From Mitsuaria chitosanitabida ATCC BAA-476 = NBRC 102408 (GTDB lineage: Bacteria; Pseudomonadota; Gammaproteobacteria; Burkholderiales; Burkholderiaceae_C), in NCBI RefSeq assembly GCF_001598255.1, contig NZ_BCYP01000005.1:1-64000 (forward strand): DNA of 64,000 bases, written 5' to 3'. A model generated the notes under the pieces. The model was not told where the DNA came from, searched no databases, and saw nothing but the letters and a program-made list of their open reading frames with translations. How positions within the stretch are numbered: position 1 is the stretch's first letter; every line of letters starts with the position of its first letter. A program made the position numbers and the translations under genes. Of this stretch, positions 43,699-52,579 are shown piece after piece.

Positions 43699-46122
43699 TC
43701 AGTCCCGGTGCGCCGTGATCCGATGGACCAGGGTGCCCGCCAGCAGCGGCGTGTGCTTCCCCTCGACCCAATCCTGATGCCCGGCGCCGTAGTACGGCGA
43801 CATCGGGTGTCCGCTCTGCCCGCCGGGCAGGCTCAGCCAGCCGCGGTCCTCGCGGCCCGGTGACACGACCAGCCGCTCCGATTGCCCGAAGGCCGGACCC
43901 GCCACATGCGGCAGATTGGTATCCCCGCCCTGCGGCACCGACGGCATGTCCAGCCAGCGCGACAGCGCCGGAATCGCCTTGGACAGCACATGCTGGATGT
44001 GGCTCGCGTTGGCCGCGCCCCAGGTCGCGCCGCCCAGGTTGCCGTCCGGCGCGACGTCCCGGGCGGCCGCGTCCAGTTGCGCCAGCAGCAGCGCGTCCCA
44101 GCTCGCGAAGGCCGGCGGCAGCAGATGCGCCGGCCGCTCGTCCACCGCGCGGGCGGCGCTGTACTCGAACTGGTTGCGCCAGCGGATGCGACGCTTGGGA
44201 TCGGCCTGCCGCTCGCCCAGCGCGGGCGCGGTCCAGGCGTCCCACAGCGTGTCCAGCACGCGCAGGCGCGCCTGACGCACCAGGCGATAGCCCGCGCTGT
44301 CGGCATCGGCGCGGCCATGCCAGTTCTCCAGCAGCTGCACGAAGGCGCGGTGCGTCGGATTCGTGCCCGCGTCGGTCCGCGCCGCCGCCAGCAGCCGCGC
44401 CGACCAGGTCTTCATGAAGCGCGCCTCGTCGTCGAGATGGATGGCGCCGATGCTGTCCTCGTCATGCTTGGGCTTCTCGCTCAGCCGATCGCGGATCTGC
44501 TGCGCGCGGGCGCCCAGGTCGAAGCCCCCGTCGCCCAGCAGCTCGCCCGCGTCGCCGCCGAGCTGCCGGTTGTTGGCCGTCCACAGCTGGCCCTGCGCGG
44601 GCGACAGCACCTGCGGCGCGCGGTCCGTCGGCAGCCAGTCGTGGCGGATCGCCGTCGGCGCGGTGAAGCGCCCGAAGGAGGACGCCAGCCCCGGCTGCGA
44701 CCACAAGCGGCCGGCGATGGTCCAGCCGATCTGGCCGTCGCGGTCCGCGGCGACCAGATTCTGATGCGGCATGCCGGCCCGCTGCGCGACGGCCAGCGCC
44801 TCGCTGACGTGGCGGACCTGCAGCATGCGGTCCAGCTCCAGGTTGTAGGCCGCGCCCTCGTGCGCGACCCAGTGCAGCGCGTAGCGCCGCTGGCCCTCGG
44901 TGGTGATGACGGGCGCGCCGTCCATCTCGACCACGACCAGGGGCTGCGTCGCGCCGCCCTTGACCTCGATCGGCTCCTGGTGCGTCTTGATCGCGGCGTT
45001 CTCCGGCACGTCCACCCAGTCGAACCACTTGCCGTAGGCATTGGTGAAGCCCCAGGCGACGGTGCCGTTGGAGCCCACCACCAGCGCGGGCAGGCCGGGC
45101 AGCGTCACGCCGGCGGCGCGCAGCATGCCGGGGCCGCTGCCGATCTGGAACTGCGCGCGATACCAGATGCTGGGCACGCCCAGTCCCAGGTGCATGTCGT
45201 TGGCGAGGATCGCGCCGCCGTGCGTGCTGCGCGACCCCGACACCGCCCAGTTGTTGCTGCCGAAGACGGTGGGCTCCTCGGAGACCGCGCCCGATGCGGT
45301 CGGCACGCGGGCCGGGCCCGGAGCCGCCGCCACCGGAGCGCGGGTCGCGCCGGCGGCGGGCGCGCTGACCGGCGTGCCGGGCACGGCTGGCCGCGCGCGC
45401 AGGTCGAGCTGGTCGGGCGTCGGCATCGTCGCGTCGGACACCGCGCTGCCGTCCAGTGCCGCGTCCCAGCGGCCGCCGCGCGGGCTCAGCCAGGCGAAGA
45501 CCGCATCGCCGGCCTTCTCGCGCAGCAGCGCGCGCTCGAAGCCCATCTCGATCGAGCCGGACTGCAGCATGAAGTACATCTCGCTGATCACCAGCAGCGA
45601 ATCGACCGGCGTCCAGTCGCTGGGCTTGGCGCGCAGCAGCAGGTACTGCCAGGGCCGCACCGGCAGCGCGTGCAGGCCGGCGTTGACCCCTTCCGCGTAG
45701 GCCAGCAGCAGCAGGCGGTCCTCGCCCGACAACTGCTCGAAGCGATCGGTCAGGCGCGCGCGCAGGCGGTGGACGCGGCGCGTACGGTCGCGCTCCAGCG
45801 CCTTCTCGCCGAACAGCGCGGAGAGTTCACCGGCCGCCGAGCGCCGGACCAGGTCCATCTCGAAGAAGCGTTCCTGCGCATGGGCGAATCCCAGCCCGCG
45901 CGCGACGTCCAGCCGCGTGCGGCCTTCCACCACCAGCGTGCCGCGATCGTCGCGGCCCAGGCTCAGCGGGGCGGTCAGGCCGGGCAGGGCGATCTCGCCG
46001 TCCAGCTGGGGCCGGCTGGCCCGCACCAGGCCCCAGGCCGCGGCGGCCAGCGCGATCACCAGGACCAGCAGCGCCAGCAGGCCCCGCAGCGTCCAGCGCC
46101 GCAGCGCGCTTGTTCGATTCAT
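43699..46122 (-). CDS. Penicillin acylase-family N-terminal-nucleophile hydrolase
   Basis: The 807-aa precursor should self-cleave to an alpha and a beta chain. An N-terminal hydrophobic segment (about 13-31) anchors or exports it. The autoprocessing site is FGSNNW, which makes Ser289 the new N-terminal nucleophile, and a low-complexity Ala/Pro/Gly linker (about 250-285) precedes it as expected for a spacer peptide. Relatives hydrolyse beta-lactam side chains or acyl-homoserine lactones (PvdQ/AhlM type). The substrate here is not known. A GGGAG site lies 5 bp before ATG 46122. It is divergent from a patatin lipoprotein gene. Confidence 0.88.
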   Translation of the reverse strand: MNRTSALRRWTLRGLLALLVLVIALAAAAWGLVRASRPQLDGEIALPGLTAPLSLGRDDRGTLVVEGRTRLDVARGLGFAHAQERFFEMDLVRRSAAGELSALFGEKALERDRTRRVHRLRARLTDRFEQLSGEDRLLLLAYAEGVNAGLHALPVRPWQYLLLRAKPSDWTPVDSLLVISEMYFMLQSGSIEMGFERALLREKAGDAVFAWLSPRGGRWDAALDGSAVSDATMPTPDQLDLRARPAVPGTPVSAPAAGATRAPVAAAPGPARVPTASGAVSEEPTVFGSNNWAVSGSRSTHGGAILANDMHLGLGVPSIWYRAQFQIGSGPGMLRAAGVTLPGLPALVVGSNGTVAWGFTNAYGKWFDWVDVPENAAIKTHQEPIEVKGGATQPLVVVEMDGAPVITTEGQRRYALHWVAHEGAAYNLELDRMLQVRHVSEALAVAQRAGMPHQNLVAADRDGQIGWTIAGRLWSQPGLASSFGRFTAPTAIRHDWLPTDRAPQVLSPAQGQLWTANNRQLGGDAGELLGDGGFDLGARAQQIRDRLSEKPKHDEDSIGAIHLDDEARFMKTWSARLLAAARTDAGTNPTHRAFVQLLENWHGRADADSAGYRLVRQARLRVLDTLWDAWTAPALGERQADPKRRIRWRNQFEYSAARAVDERPAHLLPPAFASWDALLLAQLDAAARDVAPDGNLGGATWGAANASHIQHVLSKAIPALSRWLDMPSVPQGGDTNLPHVAGPAFGQSERLVVSPGREDRGWLSLPGGQSGHPMSPYYGAGHQDWVEGKHTPLLAGTLVHRITAHRD

Positions 46123-46268
46123 GTGTACTCCCTGTGCTCCGAGGTCTTGCCGACGGGGACGAGACCGCCGGGGCGGGCGATTGTGCGTGCGCGGCGTCAC
46201 GGCGCCGCTACAGCGTTTCCCTAGAATCGCCGCCCATGTCTCCAGACCATACCAAGGACGGCGTGTCG

Positions 46269-47195
46269 ATGCCGTCGCGCCGACGCTGGCTCGGTGCCGC
46301 CGCGGCGTTCTCCCTGACGGCGCTGAGCGCCTGTTCCACGCTGCCCACCAAGGCGCCGGACGTCGTCCAGACGCCGTCGCCCGAGCTCCCCACCCCCGTC
46401 ACGCCCAAGCCCGTGCCCAAGCCGCCGCGCATCGGACTGGCGCTGGGCGGCGGCGCGGCGCGCGGCTTCGCCCACATCGGCGTGATCCAGGTGCTGGAGG
46501 AGAACGGCATCAAGGTCGACCTGGTCTGCGGCACGTCGGCCGGCAGCCTGGTGGGCGCGCTCTACGCGGCCGGCCGCAACGGCAAGGAGCTGCAGGCGGT
46601 GGCCGAGTCCATGGACGAGGGCGCCATCACCGACTGGACCTTCCCCATGCGCGGCCTGATCCGCGGCGAGGCCCTGGCCCGCTACGTCCGGCAGATGACG
46701 GGCGGCCGCGGCCTGGAGCAGTTGCCGCTGCCGCTGGGCATCGTGGCGACGGACCTGGGCGACGGCTCGCCCATCCTGTTCCGGCAGGGCGACGTGGGCA
46801 CCGCGGTGCGTGCGTCCAGCGCGGTGCCGGCGGTGTTCCAGCCAGTCAAGATCGGCACGCGCGAGTACGTGGACGGCGGCCTGGTCGCGCCGGTGCCGGT
46901 GCGCTTCGCGCGGCAGATGGGCGCGGAGCTGGTCATCGCCGTCGACATCGGCGAGCCGCCGGATCCCAAGATCCCCGGCGATGCGATGCGCATGCTGATG
47001 CAGACCTTCTCCATCATGGGCAAGTCCATCAACCAGTTCGAGCTGCGCGAGGCGGACGTGGTGCTGCGGCCCAAGCTCGACGGCTTCAGCGGCGCGGACT
47101 TCACCACGCGACGTCGCGCGATCACGCTGGGCCGCGAGGTGGCCACGGCGATGCTGCCGGAGATCCGCCGCAAGATCGCGGCGAAGACGCGCTGA
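46269..47195 (+). CDS. Patatin-like phospholipase, lipoprotein (RssA-like)
   Basis: The 308-aa lipase has the patatin dyad: Gly-rich oxyanion motif LALGGGAARGFAHIG, nucleophile GTSAG and the Asp in DGGLV. A signal with SRRRWLG and lipobox LSAC (Cys22) suggests an exported, possibly Tat-routed lipoprotein. A Pro-rich spacer (about 30-60) separates it from the catalytic domain. I chose ATG 46269, which has AAGGA 10 bp upstream; an in-frame ATG at 46236 without such a site is the alternative. Confidence 0.87.
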   Translation: MPSRRRWLGAAAAFSLTALSACSTLPTKAPDVVQTPSPELPTPVTPKPVPKPPRIGLALGGGAARGFAHIGVIQVLEENGIKVDLVCGTSAGSLVGALYAAGRNGKELQAVAESMDEGAITDWTFPMRGLIRGEALARYVRQMTGGRGLEQLPLPLGIVATDLGDGSPILFRQGDVGTAVRASSAVPAVFQPVKIGTREYVDGGLVAPVPVRFARQMGAELVIAVDIGEPPDPKIPGDAMRMLMQTFSIMGKSINQFELREADVVLRPKLDGFSGADFTTRRRAITLGREVATAMLPEIRRKIAAKTR

Positions 47196-47252
47196 GCGCG
47201 TGGCGCGCGACGGGCCTCACGGCCGCTCGCGCGTCGCTTCCGGTGGCGACGC

Positions 47253-47822
47253 TTACAGGCGCTCGCCGCGGGCGCTGGCCTCGATCAGCTTCTGCAACCG
47301 GACCAGCTGGGTCTCGGCCTTCTTGGCGCTGAGGATGTGCCAGATCGCCGTGCGCTGGTAGCTGTCGGCCTGCGCCTGGAAGAAGGCCCAGGCCTCGGGA
47401 TGGCGCAGGAAGACGACCTCGTGCGCGGGGCTGAGCTCGACGAGCTCCTTGGGCTGCTCGAAGGAGTAGACGCGGGACTTCTCCTCCTGCCGGCGCTCGA
47501 AGGCGGCCTGGCCGGCGGGCTTCATGCGGCCCTCCTGGATCAGCGCCTCGGCGCGGCCGATGTTGACCGCGCTCCAGACGGACACCGCCTTGCGCGGCGT
47601 GAAGCGGATCTTGTAGGTCTTGTCGTCGATGCGCGTGCGCACGCCGTCGATCCAGCCGTGGCACAGGGCCTCGTCGACCGACTCGGGCCAGTCGATGCTG
47701 GGCGTGCCGGTGCCGCGCTTGTGGAAGCCCACCACGACGTCGGTCGCCGTGTCGGCATGCTGGTCCAGCCAGTCGCGGAAATCCGCGGCGGTGGCGAAGA
47801 AGATCGGGGTGCGGGCGGCCAT
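47253..47822 (-). CDS. YdeI/OmpD-associated family protein
   Basis: The 189-aa protein belongs to the YdeI family. Characteristic segments are FFATAADFRDWLDQHAD at the N-terminus, GTPSIDWPESVDEALCHGWIDGVR and RFTPRKAVSVWSAVNIGRAEALI. It is cytoplasmic. Members are linked to stress and peptide resistance, but the biochemical role is unknown. It converges on the patatin gene. Confidence 0.85.
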   Translation of the reverse strand: MAARTPIFFATAADFRDWLDQHADTATDVVVGFHKRGTGTPSIDWPESVDEALCHGWIDGVRTRIDDKTYKIRFTPRKAVSVWSAVNIGRAEALIQEGRMKPAGQAAFERRQEEKSRVYSFEQPKELVELSPAHEVVFLRHPEAWAFFQAQADSYQRTAIWHILSAKKAETQLVRLQKLIEASARGERL

Positions 47823-47920
47823 GGGGCCGGAGTATGCCCGGCGGGCCGAGGCCCGACGGCGGCAGCGGGCGCGCTGTGGCCGCGGGACCGCGCCCCGGCG
47901 AGCGCCGGGGCGGCGGGGGC

Positions 47921-47942
47921 GGGCCGGTCGGGCGACCGGCCC
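47921..47942. other. Hairpin next to the chemoreceptor stop codon
   Basis: GGGCCGGTC and GACCGGCCC pair over 9 bp with a 4-nt loop, with no T-run. It lies 7 bp beyond the chemoreceptor stop and could assist 3'-end formation. Confidence 0.45.
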
Positions 47943-47949
47943 GGTGTCG

Positions 47950-49488
47950 TCAGGCCACCTTGAAGACCGAGACGACCTGCGCCAGGCGCTGGGCCTGCTC
48001 GCTCAGCGAGCTGGCGGCGGCGCTGGATTCCTCGACCAGCGCGGCGTTCTGCTGCGTCATCTGGTCCAGGTTGGCGACGGCCTGGTTGACCTGGTTGATG
48101 CCGTCGCGCTGCTCGGTGGCGGCGGCGGCGATCTCGCCCATGAGGTCGGTCACGCGGCCCACGCCGTTGACGATCTCGTCCATCGCGCGGCCGGCCTCGG
48201 CCACGTCCGAGGAGCCGGCTTCCACCGTCTCCACCGAGCGGGTGATCAGCTGCTTGATCTCCTTGGCCGCCTCGGCGCTGCGCTGCGCCAGCGAGCGCAC
48301 TTCCGACGCCACGACCGCGAAGCCGCGGCCCTGCTCGCCCGCGCGGGCCGCCTCGACGGCCGCGTTCAGCGCCAGGATGTTGGTCTGGAAGGCGATCCCG
48401 TCGATCGTGCCGATGATGTCGGCGATGCGGCTCGAGGATTCGGAGATCTCGCGCATGCGGTTCACCACCTGGCCGACCACGCGGCCACCGCGGGTGGCGG
48501 CCTCGGCGGCGCTGCCTGCCAGCTGGTTGGCCTGGCGGGCGGTGTCGGCGGACTGGCCGACGGCGCCGGTCAGCTGTTCCATGCTGGAGGCGGTCTCCTC
48601 CAGGTTGGAGGCGGTCTGCTCGGTGCGGGACGACAGGTCGGCGTTGCCGACGGCGATCTGCGAGGAGGCGCTGGACACGGACTCGACGCCGTCACGCACT
48701 TGCGAGACGACGGTCTGCAACTGGCCGACCATGCGCAGCAGCGCGGTCTGCAGCTGGGCCACCTCGTCGCGGCCGACGATGGTCAGCGTGCGGGTCAGGT
48801 CGCCGGCGGCCACCGCCTCGGCCAGCGCCACCGAGGCTTCCAGCGGGCGCACGATCTTGCGGGTGATCACGAAGGCCAGGCCCGCGCCGATCACGACCGC
48901 CACCAGCGTCATGCCGGCCACGATCCAGCGGCTGCTGGCGTAGATCTGGTCGCCCAGGTCGTTGGCGGCGTCGGCGCCCTGGGTGTTCAGGTCGACCAGG
49001 TCGTTGAGCGCCTTGCCCACGTTCTCGTAGGCCGACAGGTTCTCGACGGCCAGCATGCGCTTGGCGCCTTCGTCGTCGCCGTCGCGGGCGGCGGCCATCA
49101 TGCGGGCGCTCTTGGCGGCGTACTCGCCCCACAGCGCGCGGGTGTGCTTGAGCTTCTCGCCCTCGGCGGGGGAGGACACCAGCTTCTCGTAGGCGTCCAG
49201 GCGCTTCTCGACGGTCTGGCGCAGCTCGTCGGTCTTGGCCACCTCGGCGGCGCGGTCGGCCTTGTCGGCCAGCAGCAGGCGGTACTCGCGGGTGCGGTAG
49301 CGGGTGACGTCCTGGTTGGCGGCCTGCGCGGCGCGCGCGGACGGCATCCAGTTGTCGGCCATGTCGCTGGCCGTGTCATTGACGCGGCTCAACTGGAAGG
49401 TGGCGATCACGCCCAGCAGGGCGGTGATGACGAGGACGGAACAGAAGGCCAGCGTGAGCTTGGCCCCGACGGACAGGCGGTCGAGCAT
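47950..49488 (-). CDS. Methyl-accepting chemotaxis protein with 4HB sensor domain
   Basis: The 512-aa chemoreceptor has a transmembrane segment (about 10-32) and a periplasmic four-helix-bundle sensor (about 35-190). A second membrane segment (about 192-212) leads to a HAMP domain (VRPLEASVALAEAVAAGDLT) and the cytoplasmic signalling hairpin. The hairpin tip is IIGTIDGIAFQTNILALNAA and EAARAGEQGRGFAVVASEVR. It lacks the C-terminal NWETF tether. The ligand is unknown; no che genes are adjacent. Confidence 0.93.
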   Translation of the reverse strand: MLDRLSVGAKLTLAFCSVLVITALLGVIATFQLSRVNDTASDMADNWMPSARAAQAANQDVTRYRTREYRLLLADKADRAAEVAKTDELRQTVEKRLDAYEKLVSSPAEGEKLKHTRALWGEYAAKSARMMAAARDGDDEGAKRMLAVENLSAYENVGKALNDLVDLNTQGADAANDLGDQIYASSRWIVAGMTLVAVVIGAGLAFVITRKIVRPLEASVALAEAVAAGDLTRTLTIVGRDEVAQLQTALLRMVGQLQTVVSQVRDGVESVSSASSQIAVGNADLSSRTEQTASNLEETASSMEQLTGAVGQSADTARQANQLAGSAAEAATRGGRVVGQVVNRMREISESSSRIADIIGTIDGIAFQTNILALNAAVEAARAGEQGRGFAVVASEVRSLAQRSAEAAKEIKQLITRSVETVEAGSSDVAEAGRAMDEIVNGVGRVTDLMGEIAAAATEQRDGINQVNQAVANLDQMTQQNAALVEESSAAASSLSEQAQRLAQVVSVFKVA

Positions 49489-49680
49489 GACGGACTCTCG
49501 GGAGGTTGTGGACCCAGGGGAGGGCGGGAGTCGACATGCAACCGCACAAGGTCTTGCGGGGCGTCAGAGCGGGCGATGGCCCACGGGCATGCCGTTTGCT
49601 CGAATTGTCGTACTTGTACGGAATGCGGCGAAACCCGCACCGACGAGGGTTCGTGAGTATTTAACGTGGTTACCACTATG

Positions 49681-49704
49681 AGTTAACGTACACAAACGAT
49701 AACT
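49681..49704. promoter_or_regulatory. Operator candidate for the TetR regulator
   Basis: AGTTAACGT (49681-49689) and ACGATAACT (49696-49704) form an inverted repeat with eight of nine pairs, spaced by 6 bp. It lies 9 bp before the TetR start codon in an AT-rich patch. The size and position fit TetR autoregulation. A second small palindrome, CGTAC-TT-GTACG, is at 49609-49620. Confidence 0.55.
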
Positions 49705-49713
49705 TCTAACATC

Positions 49714-50445
49714 ATGAAACAAGTGCGAGACGACGATCTGGACGGCGGCCGGGGGGCGCCGCGACTGCGACGAGGCCCCACGGAGATGGAGGCCCTGAAG
49801 CGGGAGATGTTGGAGCGCGCCCGGCGGATCTACCGGGAAGAGGGCGTCGAGGCCCTGAGCATGCGGCGCCTGGCCCAGGAGCTGGGCATCTCGACGATGG
49901 CCATCTACAGCTACTTCGAGAGCAAGAAGGCGTTGCTGGACGGGCTGTGGATCGAGGTGTTCGAGGGGCTCACCGACGAGCTGCTCGATTCGTCCAAGGG
50001 CCAGCGCGGCCCGCGACGTGTGCTGGAGGCGCATGTCCGCTGCTTCCTGGACTTCTGGGAGCGTCACCCGGAGCAGTTCCGGATGATCTACATGTCGTCG
50101 ACGCAGACGGCCTCGCTGGACGAGATCGGCCAGTCGCAGCTGCCGGTCTACAACCGGCTGCTGGGCCTGGTGCGGGAGCGCTTGGCCGCCTGCGCGCCCA
50201 GCGGCGCCGAGCCCGACGAGCAGCGCATCCGCCTGCTGTGCGACCTGATGTCGGTGCGGCAGATGGGCTATCTGATGATGGTGGTCGGGCTGCCGCGCTA
50301 TCCGGTCCTGGACCGCGAGCTGCTGCGGGAGCGCACCGTCCAGGGCGTGCTGCGCGACGTCACCGAGGAGTACGAGGCGTCGCGTGGGACGCCGGCCGGC
50401 GGCGATCCCGCATCGTCGGCGCCGGGTGCCGCGGTCGGCGGCTAG
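49714..50445 (+). CDS. TetR/AcrR-family transcriptional regulator
   Basis: The 243-aa regulator has an N-terminal DNA-binding domain (about 25-75; ILERARRIYREEGVEALSMRRLAQELGIS-type helices, with TMAIYSYFESKKALLDGLW) and a mostly helical ligand domain similar to the WHG/TetR_C groups. The C-terminal 20 residues are low-complexity. It is divergent from the chemoreceptor gene, which is a possible target besides itself. Confidence 0.88.
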   Translation: MKQVRDDDLDGGRGAPRLRRGPTEMEALKREMLERARRIYREEGVEALSMRRLAQELGISTMAIYSYFESKKALLDGLWIEVFEGLTDELLDSSKGQRGPRRVLEAHVRCFLDFWERHPEQFRMIYMSSTQTASLDEIGQSQLPVYNRLLGLVRERLAACAPSGAEPDEQRIRLLCDLMSVRQMGYLMMVVGLPRYPVLDRELLRERTVQGVLRDVTEEYEASRGTPAGGDPASSAPGAAVGG

Positions 50446-50601
50446 ACGACCCGGAGACCGCGCCGCCCCTCTCGGCGGGCCGGTCGCACACGCTCGGCGC
50501 CCCCGGGCGATTGCCGGAGCACCGCCCTGGTGCCGGTGCCGTCTCCCGGGGCGGACCTCGCGGTGGCGGACCACGCGTCCGATCCAGCGCCTGCCGTCCG
50601 G

Positions 50602-50632
50602 GCAAAAAAAAGCCCAGCGGGACGCTGGGCTT
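50602..50632 (-). terminator. Rho-independent terminator of the phasin gene
   Basis: AAGCCCAGC and GCTGGGCTT pair with a 5-nt loop, and on the minus strand a run of eight T follows. It is about 70 bp past the phasin stop. Confidence 0.9.
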
Positions 50633-50702
50633 GAAGGGCACTTGGGAAGCGGTGCTTCCGTGGGTACCGAGGAGACAACCGGTCAGTGCAACCGTTCGGG
50701 CC

Positions 50703-51257
50703 TCAGGCGGCGCGCTTGGCGGCGCGCGAGGCGGTCTGGGTTGCCTTCACCGCCGTGGTCGTCACGGCGTTGAAGTTGGATTCAGCGATTTCGGAGGCTT
50801 GCTTGGCGGCCTTGTGCAGGCTTTCGTACGCGTTGTTGGCCGCGGCCACCGCCGACTTCACCAGAGCAACAGCATTTTCCGTGCCAGCCGGGGCGTTCTT
50901 GGTCACGTTCTCGACCACGGAGCCCAGCTTGGACTGCGCGTCGGCGACTTGGGCCTCGGCCAGCTTGGTGAACTCGGAGGACGTGGAGGCGGCGATGTCG
51001 TACAGGTGGCGGCTGTAGGCGACGGCCTTCTCGGCGGACGGTTGCAGCAGCGAGGCCTGCAGGGCCAGCAGCTCTTGAGCGTCCTTGACGGCCAGGGCGG
51101 ACTGCGCGGTCTCGGCGGCTTCACCCAGGGCGGTCTTGGCCACTTGCAGGTTCAGTTCGACCAGCTTCTCGACACCTTCGAACGCCTTGCTGGTCAGCCC
51201 GAACAGGGCTTCCAGTTGGCTCTTCTGGGCGGCGATCAGTTGTTCAGCGGTCAGCAT
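50703..51257 (-). CDS. phaP: Phasin (polyhydroxyalkanoate granule protein)
   Basis: The 184-aa alpha-helical, Ala-rich protein coats polyhydroxyalkanoate granules. The family start [21 protein letters not shown], the helix [18 protein letters not shown] and the Ala/Lys-rich tail are typical. There is no signal peptide. A GGAG site lies 8 bp before the start. Two palindromes that fit the PhaR repressor flank its promoter, so its level is probably tied to polymer content. The presence of a phasin implies that the cell stores polyhydroxyalkanoate. Confidence 0.94.
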   Translation of the reverse strand: MLTAEQLIAAQKSQLEALFGLTSKAFEGVEKLVELNLQVAKTALGEAAETAQSALAVKDAQELLALQASLLQPSAEKAVAYSRHLYDIAASTSSEFTKLAEAQVADAQSKLGSVVENVTKNAPAGTENAVALVKSAVAAANNAYESLHKAAKQASEIAESNFNAVTTTAVKATQTASRAAKRAA

Positions 51258-51321
51258 GCGAAATCTCCTTGAGAGTTGAAATCAGCCAGATAGGGCAGGC
51301 TGAGAGCCGGGCTGCGAACTT

Positions 51322-51336
51322 TGTTGCGGTGCAGCA
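51322..51336 (-). promoter_or_regulatory. PhaR-type operator candidate 2, at the phaP transcription start
   Basis: TGTTGC and GCAGCA flank GGT, one mismatch from the upstream TGCTGC-GAT-GCAGCA site. It covers about +2 to +16 relative to the predicted start, a position that would block transcription. Confidence 0.5.
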
Positions 51337-51344
51337 TGGATCGA

Positions 51345-51372
51345 AGTATAGGACTGGCGAATCGGATTGCAA
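51345..51372 (-). promoter_or_regulatory. phaP promoter, sigma70-type
   Basis: On the minus strand, TTGCAA (-35, 51367-51372) and TATACT (-10, 51345-51350) are separated by 16 bp. The predicted start is near 51338, giving a leader of about 80 nt. Confidence 0.65.
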
Positions 51373-51376
51373 GCGG

Positions 51377-51399
51377 TTTTTGCTGCGATGCAGCAAAAA
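51377..51399. promoter_or_regulatory. PhaR-type operator candidate 1
   Basis: Perfect 10-bp arms TTTTTGCTGC and GCAGCAAAAA flank GAT. The core CTGC-N3-GCAG matches the published recognition pattern of the polyhydroxyalkanoate-sensing repressor PhaR of Rhodobacter sphaeroides. It lies 5 bp upstream of the -35 box. Confidence 0.65.
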
Positions 51400-51432
51400 G
51401 CCTGCAAGCCCCTGGGGACGGGGCTTGCAGGC
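51395..51432 (-). terminator. Strong terminator-like hairpin upstream of phaP
   Basis: GCCTGCAAGCCCC and GGGGCTTGCAGGC pair over 13 bp with a 7-nt loop, followed on the minus strand by TTTTT, which is part of the PhaR palindrome. No minus-strand gene lies upstream, so it may shield the phaP promoter from antisense transcription. Confidence 0.55.
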
Positions 51433-51558
51433 CCGCCAGGCGACCTCGCCGGCGGGGCGCGGACGCTGCCCGGGCGCGACGCGCGGCGCCGATCGGGCGG
51501 CGTCCGGAAGACGGCCCTCGCGCGCTGTCGCGACGCGGGGCGCGGTAAGGTCGCGGCC

Positions 51559-52551
51559 ATGCTCGCGTTCCACTACGACCATCTGAGCCTGGCGCTGCCG
51601 CCGGGCCACCGGTTCCCGCAGTCCAAGTACCAGATGCTGCGTGAACGCGTCGAGGGGCGTCCCGGCCTGTTGCGCCTGCGCCTGGCCGAGCCGGCGGATC
51701 CCGGCGCGCTGGCCCTCGTCCACACGCCGGACTACATCGACGCGGTGCTGCACGGCACCCTGAGCGCCGCCGCCCAGCGCGAGATCGGCTTCCCCTGGGC
51801 GCCCAGCCTGCCGCGGCGCTCGCTGTGCTCGGTCGGCGCGACGGTCGCCGCGGCCCGGGCCGCGCTGGAGGAGGGCGTGGCCGCCTCGCTCGCGGGCGGC
51901 ACGCACCACGCCTATGCGGACAAGGGCAGCGGCTTCTGCGTCTTCAACGACGTGGCCGTCGCGGCGCGGCTGATGCAGGCCCAGTGGCACCGCCGGCATC
52001 CCGACCGGCCGGGCCTGCGCATCGTCGTCATCGACCTGGACGTGCACCAGGGTAACGGCACGGCGCGCATCTTCCAGGGCGACGACAGCGTGTTCACGTT
52101 CTCCATCCACGGGGAGAAGAACTTCCCCTTCCGCAAGGAGTCGGGCGATCTCGACGTCGGTCTGCCGGACGCGTGCGGCGACGGGGTGTATCTCGATGCG
52201 CTGGCGACCTCGCTGGCGGAGGTCTGGCGTCGTCTGGCGGACCGGCCGGCGCAACTGGCCTTCTACCTGGCCGGCGCCGATCCGCACGAGGGCGACCGGC
52301 TCGGCCGCCTGAAGCTGAGCGCCGACGCGCTGCTGCGGCGCGACCGCCTCGTGCTGGAGGCGCTGTTCGAGCGCCGCATCCCGGTGGCGATCAGCATGGC
52401 CGGCGGCTATGGCGAGGACCTGAGCGTGACCGTCGATGTCCAGGAGCGCACGCTCGAGGCCGCCGCCCAGTCCTGGCAGCGCTGGCAGGCGCGGGGCGGG
52501 GACGACGATGCCGTCGCCCATGCCGGTTGCGGCGAGCCCCTCGACCCGTAG
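51559..52551 (+). CDS. Histone-deacetylase-family hydrolase, class IV-like
   Basis: The 330-aa zinc amidohydrolase has the deacetylase signatures: LPRRSLCSVGATVAAARAAL, the His pair in GGTHHAY, FCVFNDVAVAARLM, metal ligands DLDVHQGNGTA and GADPHEGDRLGRLKLS, and MAGGYG. The order and the GGTHHA form resemble the HDAC11-like class of bacterial enzymes. Substrates may be acetylated proteins, polyamines or, for some relatives, acetoin-linked targets; nothing here decides. ATG 51559 was chosen where the family begins. A run of thioesterase remnant sequence follows directly. Confidence 0.88.
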   Translation: MLAFHYDHLSLALPPGHRFPQSKYQMLRERVEGRPGLLRLRLAEPADPGALALVHTPDYIDAVLHGTLSAAAQREIGFPWAPSLPRRSLCSVGATVAAARAALEEGVAASLAGGTHHAYADKGSGFCVFNDVAVAARLMQAQWHRRHPDRPGLRIVVIDLDVHQGNGTARIFQGDDSVFTFSIHGEKNFPFRKESGDLDVGLPDACGDGVYLDALATSLAEVWRRLADRPAQLAFYLAGADPHEGDRLGRLKLSADALLRRDRLVLEALFERRIPVAISMAGGYGEDLSVTVDVQERTLEAAAQSWQRWQARGGDDDAVAHAGCGEPLDP

Positions 52552-52579
52552 CCCGCGCGACAGCCAGGCCGCGTCCGCG

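Noticed and set aside
43882-46224. 780-aa plus-strand ORF opposite the penicillin acylase gene
   Set aside because: It is antisense shadow with biased composition; the acylase has catalytic motifs and a ribosome-binding site.
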